Assembly (NCBI RefSeq): GCF_021462225.1
Contig: NC_061806.1
Location: 29,195,644-29,259,643 of the forward strand
Origin: Girardinichthys multiradiatus
Taxonomy: Eukaryota > Chordata > Actinopteri > Cyprinodontiformes > Goodeidae
Length of the DNA stretch: 64,000 bases
Direction: 5' to 3'
This document shows positions 9,533 through 19,970 of the stretch, piece by piece; position 1 is the first letter of the stretch; each line of letters starts with the position of its first letter. The notes beneath the pieces are model-generated. The model did not search any database and had not been told where the DNA came from. It saw only the letters and a program-made list of their open reading frames with translations. The position numbers and the translations under genes were made by a program.

Positions 9533-10350
9533 CAATTGTTAAAGAACTGCCATGTATGAAACAGCGATAAACCATTTTCTGATGCATAACTTTTCATCTT
9601 CAGTTTCCGTCAGTTATTGTTCTCTGCATTGTGGTCTAGTTTTGATTTAATTTAAATTAAAATTGTGACAGTTCGGTTGTTTTTGCGGTTTTTATTTAAA
9701 AGTCTGTAGATGGTAAGTGATTTATTGTTCGTCCTGTCCTAATGCAAGTGGCGTTTTTTATGTCTGTGCACCACCTGTGTAAAATCTCCCAGTCCATTAA
9801 ATCGTACGCACCAATCTCCTTGGCAACCGTTCTGTTTTGGAGATAAGCGCGCATGCGCTCTCGTGTAGTGTATGTGAAATCTCTGGTTGTGCGCGGTGTT
9901 TTCGAGCTGTACTGTGTTGTTGTAATTCAGCAAAATAACATGAAACACAACTAGTTTCTCTCCCTGTGTTTTAACTGGGGTATTTAGCAGCGAGCAGACA
10001 GACATTAAACATAGTGGTGCTCGTTTTAAAGGCTGGCCATTCACAAAAGCCTCGAACTCCAAGGAGAGAGACGCAAAGCAAGAGCATTGAGGCTCCATCA
10101 TAGCAAAACATTTCAGAAACTATTTGGAATGAGGGGAAAAAAGGTATATTTATGTTTTAGACTGCCTGTTGATAGCGGATATGATGTTCTTTGTGTGATC
10201 ATGAGTTTTTGCAGCCGTAACTGGTTCTGGATGACGGCTTCATAGCAGACAGCCGTTCTTCCCTCATCCCGGTACTGCCGATCGGCACAGAATCTTTTAG
10301 TGGTACGCAGTACCAGACCGTACCGGCTCACTTTCACCCCTGAGGATAGG

Positions 10351-11176
10351 TCGCATGACAACTCGTTCAGTGCAGTTGGAGTTGCTAGAGAGCCTTGATA
10401 CGGACACATTCCTACTGTCGCTGAGAAGATTCATCACCTGACGTGGCAAACCCTTTGAACTTCTCATGGACAATGGAACCAATTTTGTCGGCGGAGAAAG
10501 AGAGTTGCGTGAAGCATTCGCTGCTATGGGCTCTCAACTAAGAGAACTTGCTGAACACCAGATGTCCTTTCGGTTCAATCCTCCAAGTGCACCTCACTTT
10601 GGCAGCAAATGGGAAAGGGAAGTGAAATCCATCAAGACTGCACTACGTGTTGTTCTTAAAGATCAAACGATTCCTGAACCAGTTCTGCTAACAACTCTGG
10701 TGGAGGTCAAAGGCATAATGAACGCTAAACCCCTAGGCTACTTGTCTTCAGATGCTTCGGATCCGGATCCGGTCACACCTAACCTCCTCCTTATGGGCCG
10801 TCATGACTCATCTCTGCCTCAAGCAGTCTATGACCCTAGTGATCTCGGGAGAAGGCATTGGAGGCACAGTCAAGTCATTGCTGATCACTTCTGGTCATCC
10901 TTCATCAGTCATTATTTGCCAGGGCTACAAGAGCGCAGCAAGTGGAGGAAAGATGGCAGGGCACTCTCGATTGGAGACGTTGTCCTAATCGTGGATCAAC
11001 AACTCCCTCGCACCACGTGGCCAGTAGGACGGATCTCACAGATACATCCAGGGAAGGATGGACATGTACGTGCTGCCAGTGTACAAGTGAGGGATCGTAC
11101 CTATGTTCATCCGGTCGCCCGACTCATACTCCTTCCAGAACTTGAGGACAATGACGAGGAAGCTGCCTCCAAATAG
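10351..11176 (+). pseudogene. Integrase core C-terminal part of the BEL/Pao-like element
   Basis: Coding resumes right after the hAT duplication with RMTTRSVQLELLESLDTDTF. An in-frame TGA follows at about 10439, then the 236-codon open frame from 10466. LLMDNGTNFVGGERELREAF supplies the second catalytic Asp, and WEREVKSIKTAL near 10609-10645 supplies the Glu. [12 protein letters not shown], then PNLLLMGRHDSSLPQ, then the C-terminal module (GDVVLIVDQQLPRTTWPVGR through YVHPVARLILLP) are typical of BEL/Pao integrases. The stop and the separation from the first Asp make it inactive. Confidence 0.8.
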
Positions 11177-11224
11177 ACTTTCTTCTCCTTAGTCAACTGC
11201 CATGCGGACAGTTGGGGGCGGCCT

Positions 11225-11760
11225 TGCCGAAAGCCTATTAGTTCGATGCTGAGATTACTAAGGTGCGCTTGAACGCCTCATCACATGAGCTGCGTCAGAG
11301 CCAAGTTTGCAGGCTGCTGCTCAGTTGACGCTGCATAAAGACTAAGCAGACATGGAGTATGTTTGTTCCTAGTTTGTGTGAGTTTATGAATAACAAGTAA
11401 GTTTGATGCTTTACAGTATGTTTACTGTACTTTCATGCTAATTTATCTGTTAAATGTGCAAATTTATGTTAGCATTGTAATGTTGATTCCCAATGCTGTA
11501 GATGCAGTAATGTTATTTGTAGACCGTACTGCGTGCGCATTAATAAACTCACCGAATGTCGAGTTAGAACCTATATTTGTTTAGAACACTTTACTAAGCG
11601 GATACATCTACACAGTTCTTTGCTATGTTTATTATGTTGCTAACCACTCGAATTGTGCTGAGACAGATTTATAGCAGATATTAAAGGGTACCTTTTGAGA
11701 GGTAATTTAGTGTGCTGTATAGCAATGCGATAAGTCCGGTTGTTGCACTGTGTTGTTACA
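11225..11760 (+). repeat. 3' LTR of the BEL/Pao-like element
   Basis: It begins TGCCGAAAGCC, preceded by a G-rich polypurine-like tract (AGTTGGGGGCGG). The first 288 bp match the 5' copy. The rest contains AATAAA at about 11541-11546 and ends tentatively in TTACA at 11760, because AATAAT follows and matches the sequence before the 5' LTR. The start is firm. The end is inferred. Confidence 0.75.
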
Positions 11761-11766
11761 AATAAT

Positions 11767-13100
11767 GAGAAAGAGCTGAATAATTTAAGTTTATTACTTC
11801 ATTTACCATTATGCTTATCGTTTCTCTTTATGTTTCTGTTTAGACCACACACACATATACAAATACCTGTACATTTTCTGGATTTGATGACCTGCTGCGT
11901 GAAATAAAGCTGATAAAAGGATTCTCTGGTCAGAATCTATCCATAGTGTTTCCATCCTAAACTGAACCACTAATCCAATATTTGATAATAATTGTAGAAT
12001 AATAAACCAGAATAAAAAGTCCATAAATTATCTCCAGCAGACAAACAGTTTTCGAAAGTCATGTATTAAAGAAACAGGAAACAAAACCAAGATTTAAAAG
12101 ATGCAGCATCCTTAAAGATGTATTATCACAACAACATCCTTAATGATGCATCAAGTTTTCAAGAAATAATTTTTTAGAAATCATCTTCTATGAGTTAAAA
12201 ATATCAAACAGTGTTTTCCTTCATCATTGTCATAGATTTTACTAAAGAAATGAGAACAAATTGTGTCTTTGAGACTGACTGTTAGTAACAAAGAGCCAAA
12301 GGATTGAATTTAAATTTGTTATTCTCACCACTGTGGGTAAATTAAGGAGCCTGTTTGGGCCCAAATAATTCATAGGCAAGGGTTAAACATAATTGACTTG
12401 TTCACAGACATCCTCACAATCATACACAGACACATGTTCGTGTTAAGCCTGCGTGGTTTTCCTGGCGAGGAGGGAGAAAGACACAGAGAGTGTGTGTGGG
12501 TAGATTTAGAAGTGAGGATCAATGAGAAATGTAGAAATCAATGCACTTAGCAGTGGGAAATCAATGGGGTCTAATCGGGATGCCAATGGCACAAGTCAAA
12601 ACAATTAAGAGGGAAGAAAAATGTTTAACAAGCCCTCATCCTCATCCCCACCCCCAATGCTTGCACAGGGGCCGAGGAGAAGCAGAGGAAAAGGAAGAGG
12701 GATGCGGGGAATGTGGAGAGGAGGATAACATCGACGGCTTGATGTGCCTGTGAATCAACGGGGTTAAATGTGTTTGCCTTGTAAACTGCCTTGCTGCAGT
12801 CGCAGGTTTGATTCCAGGTCACCGGCTCATATCAAATCATCCTTAGGATCCATTTCAACCGGTGTTCCAGCAATAATCTGCCACAGAGGAGGAGAAAAAG
12901 TCCAATTTGGCCAAGAAAGGGAGATGAATCAAAAGACAGATACACTGATTCTGATCACCAGCAACATGTGGATGTTCAGCAGATCTTTATACTGTTTCAC
13001 AAAAATAACCATGCACCTTAAAACCCCAAACTTCCATGTATTTAATTAGACTTACAAGAACCACATAAAGTAGAACGAAACAGTGACGTGGAAGCAAAAG
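11767..13100. other. Non-coding stretch, no gene recognised
   Basis: No exon or repeat family is convincing. The part from about 12,530 to 12,780 is less AT-rich than its surroundings and contains several ATTA/TAAT-type motifs, which is compatible with a regulatory element but not diagnostic. Confidence 0.4.
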
Positions 13101-13129
13101 GATACATGTTTGTTTTAACAACTAAATGT

Positions 13130-14480
13130 AAAAAGAGTGGCGTGCATCTTTATTCAGCCTCCTGAGTCACCTTTAGCTGCTTTTTGCTAAATAGTTCAAA
13201 TGGAGAGGATCTAAAAAGCAATTTTCAAGTCTTACCAAATATTCTCAACTGGATTTAGGCCTGGACTTTGACTAAGCCATACACATGAATATGCTGTGAT
13301 CTAAGCCATTTCACTGAAGCTTGAGGCGTAGGTTTAGTCTGGTTGTCCTGCTGCAAGGAGATCCTCTGCCTAAGGCTAAAGTCTTCCTCGGCCTCTAGCA
13401 GGTTTTCCTCCAGAACTGTCCTTGATTTAGCTCCATGCATCTTCCAGTCAACCCTGACCAAGAGACCTAAGATGATCATCATTCTATGCAGCACTAATGT
13501 TCAAAGGTAGGTTGGTCCACATATAAAGTCCAACTGAAAGAGAGCTCTGTCACCTCTACATTGGAGCCTGGATCTAAGAACTGCTAACAGCAGCTGATTG
13601 GACCCTAATGTTCTGGTTGGAGTGTAAGGGCACAGAAAGATATGATGGTGCCAAGAAAACAGGACTGGATTGTGAAATGAACAGGAAGTTAATGCAGGGA
13701 TGCCAGCAAAGGTTTATTACGATCAAACTGCTTCTTTCTTGTCAAAAGATGTCCAGAGACACGGAATAAAAGCAACTTACTTTCTCAAAGTCCTTTGATT
13801 GAATGTCGAAGTTCACTTTACTGAAGAGTCTTAGCCGGAATCTCAAGGTTTTGTGCTAATGATTGAGGATTAATGAGGAGATCAGATTATCCAAATGTAA
13901 CAACTCACATTTTATTTCTGTTTAAACGAAGACAATTAATCTCCATCTGTGTTTATAAATCCCTGAGACTGCTATGCTATGCTAGGCCTAGTCTCCTCGG
14001 TGGACTATGTGTAGCTTTCTTTCCTCAATGGCTTCCTCCTCGACACTCTTTCATAAAGGTCGGATTTGTGGAGTGCATGACTAATAGTGGTCCTGTGAAC
14101 AGGTTCTCCCACCTGAGCTGTGGATCTCCAGCATGTTCAGATTACGGATTGAACAGAGCTCTGTGTGATGTTCAAAGCTTGGGATATTATTTTAGAATCT
14201 AACCCTGCTTTAAACTTCTCAAGAACCCTCTCCCTGACCTGTCTGCTGTGGTCCTTGGTCTTCATGATGCTGGTTGCTCTCTAATGTTCACTGCACTGGA
14301 TTTAATGTAGCGGCATCAGAGTAAATGGGGGTAAATTTGCCACACTCAGTTTGAACATTAAATATCTTGTATTTGTTGTGTATTCAGTTGCATAAAAGGT
14401 TGAACAGGTTTGGCAAATCATTATTTTTTGTTTTTATGTATGTTTTACACAACGTCCCAACATCATTGGAACTGGGGTTG
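13130..14480. repeat. Composite of teleost DNA-transposon fragments
   Basis: The segment at 13,230-13,495 (AACTGGATTTAGGCCTGGAC, then GTTGTCCTGCTGCAAGGAGA, then TAGCTCCATGCATCTTCC) is a degraded version of a very common fish repeat. The segment at 14,330-14,480 ends in ACAACGTCCCAACATCATTG and GAACTGGGGTTGT, the well-known terminus of another abundant teleost element. Open frames here are accidental. Exact family names need a repeat library. Confidence 0.65.
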
Positions 14481-14554
14481 TAAGTATATAAACCTATAGG
14501 CACATGTGAGGAGGCAGGATTTCACACAGACAGACAGAAACCATGTCAAGGCTG

Positions 14555-14800
14555 CAGGATCTGAGCTGTGTTTGGTGTGCGCGACGTGGAGGTGGTGGAC
14601 GTGATGGTGGAGGTGGATCTGGGGCCAATCAATAGCGGCCGGCTCTCTTACGACCCCTAAGTTCCTCCCGGTTTGGCTGGCGGGCTGGAAATCAATGTGC
14701 TGGCCCAATAACTCAGGACAGGGTGTGGATTAGTGAACTGTCAACTAATCAGAGAGTTCCTGAATCTGACACCACAGCCATTAACCTATTGATATGACAC
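14555..14800. promoter_or_regulatory. Candidate conserved regulatory element
   Basis: A complex, repeat-free block containing CCAATCAATAGCGGCC, GAAATCAATGTGCTGG, AACTGTCAACTAATCAG and TTAACCTATTGATATG. It is dense in CAAT, ATCAAT (PBX/HOX-like) and TGTCA (MEIS/TGIF-like) cores. The function is inferred; conservation was not tested. Confidence 0.25.
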
Positions 14801-17400
14801 TTGGCACCAACACACACTCGCACACACAAAAAATATATACAAGCACTGATGAGGACACGCTCATAAAAAAGCAGTAAAGTCAAAGAAAAAAGTCAGGCTG
14901 AATTTGAAAAAGATAGGAAAGAAATATGTTGGTTGCCACGCAATTATACTGTCATAATGTTAGGAATATAAGAGTTGAAGTGAGAGAACATCCTTTATTA
15001 ATAAAAAACATGGGAAAATTAATTTTTTGTGCACAGATCGAAATGTTGTTGCCTATTCTGGAGCTGCAGTAAAATCTCTTCACATTTGATGATTTAAATT
15101 ATCTTTATTTTCTCTGCGTCTGTGTCTAAAAGCTTCGTTGTGTCATAAAAATCACAGGAAGCACATTATGTCTCCTTTAAATGTTTTTCATTTACAAAAG
15201 AAAATGGTTGTTTTTTTTTTTTTTTTTTTTAAAAAAGCTTGAAAATGTTGGTGCCTGAAGGTTGGATCACAAGAGCTGAAATTTAAAACATGATCCCTGC
15301 AGTCACTCCTGATTTATGGATCATTTAAAACAAACAGCCGTCCTTCAGTTTCATTACATGCATTGTGTGGCCACTGCTGCTTTGACCTCTGCCCTCCACA
15401 AAAATAAGAACCATCAGAGCTGCTGAACCAGAAATTTCAGTGTCTTCCACGCCTTCATGCATGAAGTTTATGTGTAACAAGTCAAAAAGTCAATTTTTTC
15501 ATTAAATTTCCCATTTTATTTATTCAGAGGTTAAAATGTTCAAGTATGATTAACTTTCCCTACGAAGATCAATTAAAGTCTTGGACTTGAGGTTGTTGCA
15601 GTCTGCTCCAGGTCGCTGTTTTTATTCAACCTTTCTACTCTGATTCTTTATTACATCCACTGAGGTCTTTTCATATTGTCGTGTTCCTCCAGTGTGGAGT
15701 TACAGGCTCATTTTGTGTGAAGGGTGCAGCTTCATTTTGCATTATTCTTCTTTATTCTCATGTCTCTTTCTACTTTTTTTTTGGCGGGGGCGAAAGGGGG
15801 ATTATTTTGGGGGGTAATGCCATTGAAACTGCTCTGAAATAACTTGACTTGGCATGTGCCTATACAAGACTGCACAAAGGCCTGCAGGAATACCATTCAA
15901 TAATGGGGGTAAAGCAAGAGAGGAATCGGGACAAAAAGCCCGAATGTGTGTGAGAGGGTGTGTGTGTGCAGCTGAACCAAGGGAGAAAAAGGAGAACGAA
16001 ATCACCTGCGAGGAAACAAGACAGCCAGAGGATGAAAGGGGGGCAGAGACCAGGAGGAAATAATCAAGTGTTGAAGGGAGGAGTGGAGTGGAAACACTCG
16101 CTGAAGGAAGGAATTATATATCCCAATTTTATTCAATTTAGACCTGAAGTTGGGGAGAATTTGAATATTCTTTAAGGATTATAAGACTGTTCTTGTCCTG
16201 CTGAATCCACACATTGTGCAGTTTTTCCCCATTTACTTGTGACAAGTATATTTCCCAAGAGACAAGAGAGGGAAAAACAAACTAGGCTGCACAAGTCATT
16301 GATGAGTGTGAATGCCAGAAATAAAGCAAAAACAGAACAGACAACCGAAGAAGTGGTGGACAGGGGTCTGAAAATCAGGGGGGCTGTGGTCTAATGATAA
16401 GAGCTGCAGGGAGAATGGCAGAGGGCTAAAAGAAAGGAGGAACGGAGGCAGGTTACCACATTACAGCCACCGAGAGAAAGGCGAAGGGTGGGAGGTAGGT
16501 GACGAGAGGGGAGAGTGGGCTTCCCACACACTCCGGATTAGGAAACATATGCAGTGGAGTAGCGAGGGATTAGAGGGTGAAGGAGAGCTGGAAGGAGCAA
16601 AAGAATGGTTTCTGGGAGGAGAGGAGGGCTGTAGGTACTCGGCCAGGCGTGTTTCCACACCACTTTTTTTCTGCTCTGCTTCCCCAGCCTTCCCCCTCCT
16701 CCCCCACTCACTCCTACCTTTTGAAGCTCTGAGATGATTAGCATGGAGCGAGCCGGAGGAGGCCGTCTGCTGGAAACATCCGTAGACCCGGTTAGTTCCT
16801 GCAAATAAAAAACAGTTTAGGAACAAGGTGTGAAAACCTTCAGACAAGAAAGCAATGATAGGATTTCAGTGAGGAAGCAAATGATTTTACACACAGCTGA
16901 ATATGCTGCAGAGGGGAGCATTTCAGCTTAACAAAGATCTGGTTCCATGAGAACATCTCGGTTTTTTCTCAGTGTAAGCATCTCACTGTGTATATGGCTG
17001 ACCTGGTATTTGATGCTGAGGAGGATACTGGTCCCATCAACATAAAGCCTTTTCCCAGCACCTCCACGGCTTCATCAACAAATGATCCAGTCCAGATTTG
17101 TCTCCAGTTGGGAATGTTTGGAGAATTAGACTCAAGTCTTTTTTACAAAACAATTCTGTCATAAACGCATGAAGACTAGCTGCCTCTGAGCTCCCTCTGG
17201 CCATCCATAAATCTCAAGCGGAGTCACTAATATCCTGGACAGTTGTGACTTTTCCAAAAACAAGCCGGCAGTGTGGAAAAACAGGAGGTGTCGTGTGGGA
17301 TGGATGTCAGCAATACAAATAAAATCTGCATACCCGTCTTTCCATTCAATAAAACCGGGTGAACTCAACTAAGGGATCCTGTTATTGGCCGAGCTAATGC
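14800..17400. other. Non-coding stretch, no gene recognised
   Basis: No exon was recognised. The block at 15,780-15,930 (GGGGGATTATTTTGGGG followed by non-repetitive sequence with CATTCAATAATGGGGG) could be a regulatory island. The purine-rich 15,980-16,100 and 16,540-16,640 tracts and a T run at about 15,211-15,230 are low complexity. Confidence 0.4.
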
Positions 17401-19360
17401 TTCAGATTTAAATTGTACCTCTCACCTTCTCACTCTTCAGATCAGAATTGATTTCTGGGTCTTGTCCCGTGGCTGGCTGGTACGTCATCATCACGATAAA
17501 CCGTATTTCATCAGCACACCACTCCATCAAGCTGCAAAGCCGACTTGCTCCATCTCAGGTCAGCCGATGAGGGCCTGGAACTTCATCGCTGGACAGGTCA
17601 GGTACGTAATAGAGGCGCACTGACCTCTACCCTCCACGCCGTATTGGTCCTTTCACAAAACATCAACATAGCAAAATGCTCCCTAAACCTGCCTTGAAGT
17701 GTTTTGTGAAAGGGACAATGACAACAAGGCACTATTTAATTCTGGAATTCAACTAGAATTGACACATTCTTCTGGAAAATTACAATTCATTCCCTCAAGT
17801 CACAAAGGAATAACATTTTTAAGGAATAACTATTTTTTTAACAATGAGATAAAAAAGACATTGAAAATAACTTATTTTGCACTTTTGTCTGTTAAAGATT
17901 TTTAGAAGATTTATATTTATTTTTATGCTACATTTATCTACAAGTCCTCAGAAGACTGATTCTGTGAACGGTGAAAACCACACACCCTTCAGCTCATCAG
18001 TTTTGTTCCGCCTCTGGTTCAAGCCCTTAGTTTGCAGGTAAAAACACACAATCAGAAGTAAATGATGAGCTATATTTTAATTCTGTAGCTAAAACTCGTT
18101 CTACATGAGCAGAAATGCTTGACATGCTTTTAAATCTGGAGGAAGTGTTAAACATGAGCAGAAATCTGAAACCATCTGAGAGCTTAGTGATTGGTACATT
18201 TAAGGTGACTCAGTACATCCACATAAAAGATAGTTCAGTTTAACTCATATAATCAGTGGCAACACACATTAATGACATTGTTGGTAAATGTCCCAGAGGT
18301 AGCCAATTAAAATATGTTCCATTGGTTATCACAGGACAAGAAAAACAGAATCCAAACAAACCACAAAAAATAGCAATCAAACAATATTCCAACCCTGACA
18401 GATATAAAATTTTACGTCTCCCCTAAAATCATCCAATTGATCGGACTGTTGTCCTGGATTTATTATTAGAAACATATAGGAGCTTTTAAACAGCAATTGT
18501 ATGTTAGTTTTTCTGCACATTATGCTATTTCCTCTGAAAAAGATAAAGAAATGCGCCACAGATATATTTTCATTTATTTGTTCCCATGCTGCTAGATTCA
18601 CTACAAGTGTTACGACATTATTTTACAGAGCGTTTCTGCAAATTTAACCAAGCTGTAGCTTTCTTCTTATCAATAACAACTGAATACATTTAAAGAAGCA
18701 GCTTTCACCCTTAAAATATCTGCACTCATTAACAAAAACGTAATTTTACAAAACAGTTAAAACCTTTTAATACTGCAGATTTTAGATGCATTTTGAAGCA
18801 ACCTTATCCCACCCTGATCCTTGGAGCACACTGTCCCGCATGTTTTTAAAACTGTGGTTGATTATCAGGCTTCTGCAGAGTGGATGGGTAAATGTTAAGG
18901 TTGTTAATTCCTTTTAATCTGGATAGACGTTGAAAAAGAAACACAAAAAGACAGTGAATGAAAAGCCAGACAGAAAGGAACAGAGTGTGAAAAACGTGTA
19001 CTGCATAGAGGCTGTGTGTGAGAGCTACCACTTGTTCATTTGTATGCTTGTGTTTCCAGGTGTGTGTGTGTGTTACATGACATCATGGGCCAAGGTCAGG
19101 TGATGATTTACAGGAAAGCTGCAAAGAAATAAAGGGATGTAGGAACAGGAAGTAGAATAGAGGAAGTGAATGATGATGCTGAAGGTCAGATGAACAGCTG
19201 CAACTTTTCTCCTCAGTTCTTCTTAAAACTGATCATATGATTTAAAATTGCTGACATAAAGAGCAGAAATATCTTTAAATCTGTCTTTCTCTTCATTTCT
19301 CAGTTTCTTCACGCATCTCTTTTTTCCAGCGGTCTTGTTCCTCACTACACACCCTTCCTA
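17400..19360. other. Non-coding stretch with one repeat scrap
   Basis: No gene was recognised. At 18,795-18,845 the minus strand reads CATGCGGGACAGTGTGCTCC then AAGGATCAGGGTGGG, which resembles a short end fragment common in fish genomes (the CAGGACAGTGTGCTCCAAGG type). Nothing else is assignable. Confidence 0.4.
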
Positions 19361-19599
19361 TCCTTCCTCTCACACACATACACACACACACACACTTACA
19401 CTCCTGAACCACAAATGCCAAATGTCAGGCATCTGGGATGAAGCTGACCTTTGACCTGCAGGCCCCAACCGCCTGCTGGACAAGCTGGACAAAGAGCTGG
19501 CCTTAAACGTCTGTGATGTGTGTGGATGGAGCTTGTGTTTTTCAGTGTGACTGAACATTTGATGTTTGTGGTTATGTGCGTCTGCAGTGAGAAGTTGGA

Positions 19600-19970
19600 T
19601 TTACCTCACAAGATCCAAAGGTGCCAGGTTGTGCCACTTGTTACGGCTCCTGAATAACAAAACAGTATTGATCCGTCCGGGGTCACCCATAGCGGGATCC
19701 TGTCCTCTTTAGTCCAACTCGTTCGTCATTCCTCGTCTTCTTCCCTACGCGGGTTAATATCTCATTAACTGCTATTATCTCCACACCAGTCGCTGCAGCA
19801 ACGGCCGCCCGACACGGGCCGGCAATTCCCCGTAGCCCTGCATCCTGCGGATCAGACAAGGAATGAGCAGATTATTGAAAATCAATCCGAGGGAGTTACT
19901 GTTTTCCTGACCTCCCAGGCTGCGGCTCCAGTATTTACACAGGAACGCTGGTCAAATGTTGACTGTGGTG
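19600..19970. promoter_or_regulatory. Candidate conserved regulatory element
   Basis: A CpG-containing complex sequence in an AT-rich region without any repeat signature. It includes AATATCTCATTAACTGC, ACACGGGCCGGCAATTCC and ATTGAAAATCAATCCGAGGG (an inverted ATTGA/TCAAT pair). It stands out from its flanks in composition, as conserved non-coding elements often do. Function is inferred only. Confidence 0.25.

Larger units (their letters stand above)
9148..10342. mobile_element. hAT-like non-autonomous element nested in the integrase
   Basis: The insertion is bounded by inverted ends: CAGGGGTGAAAGT at 9148-9160 and its complement, closing with ACTTTCACCCCTG, at 10330-10342. A GCCGGTAC block follows inside both ends. 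It is flanked by a perfect 8-bp direct repeat, AGGATAGG, at 9140-9147 and 10343-10350. Terminal CAGGGGTG and an 8-bp duplication are hallmarks of hAT transposons. No transposase domain was recognised inside the 1,195 bp, so it was presumably mobilised by an autonomous relative. The interior holds AT, GT and TC microsatellites and a short GCGCATGCGC palindrome. It inserted after the BEL copy, since the duplicated site is BEL sequence. Confidence 0.85.
4845..11766 (+). mobile_element. Degenerate BEL/Pao-like LTR retrotransposon
   Basis: About 6.9 kb on the plus strand, bounded by two LTR copies. The order is 5' LTR, gag-like coiled-coil and proline-rich frame, DUF1759-type gag segment, zinc knuckle, aspartic protease (DDGS), a gap where the reverse transcriptase should be, BEL-type RNase H, then integrase with its zinc module and catalytic core, and 3' LTR. 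This order and the Peptidase_A17-like segment are typical of BEL/Pao. The copy is dead: gag is frameshifted, the RT core is deleted, the integrase has an in-frame TGA and is split by a hAT-like insertion. AATAAT occurs just before the 5' LTR (4845-4850) and just after the proposed end of the 3' LTR (11761-11766), a possible but low-complexity target duplication. LTR divergence of roughly 5% by eye indicates an old insertion. Confidence 0.85.
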
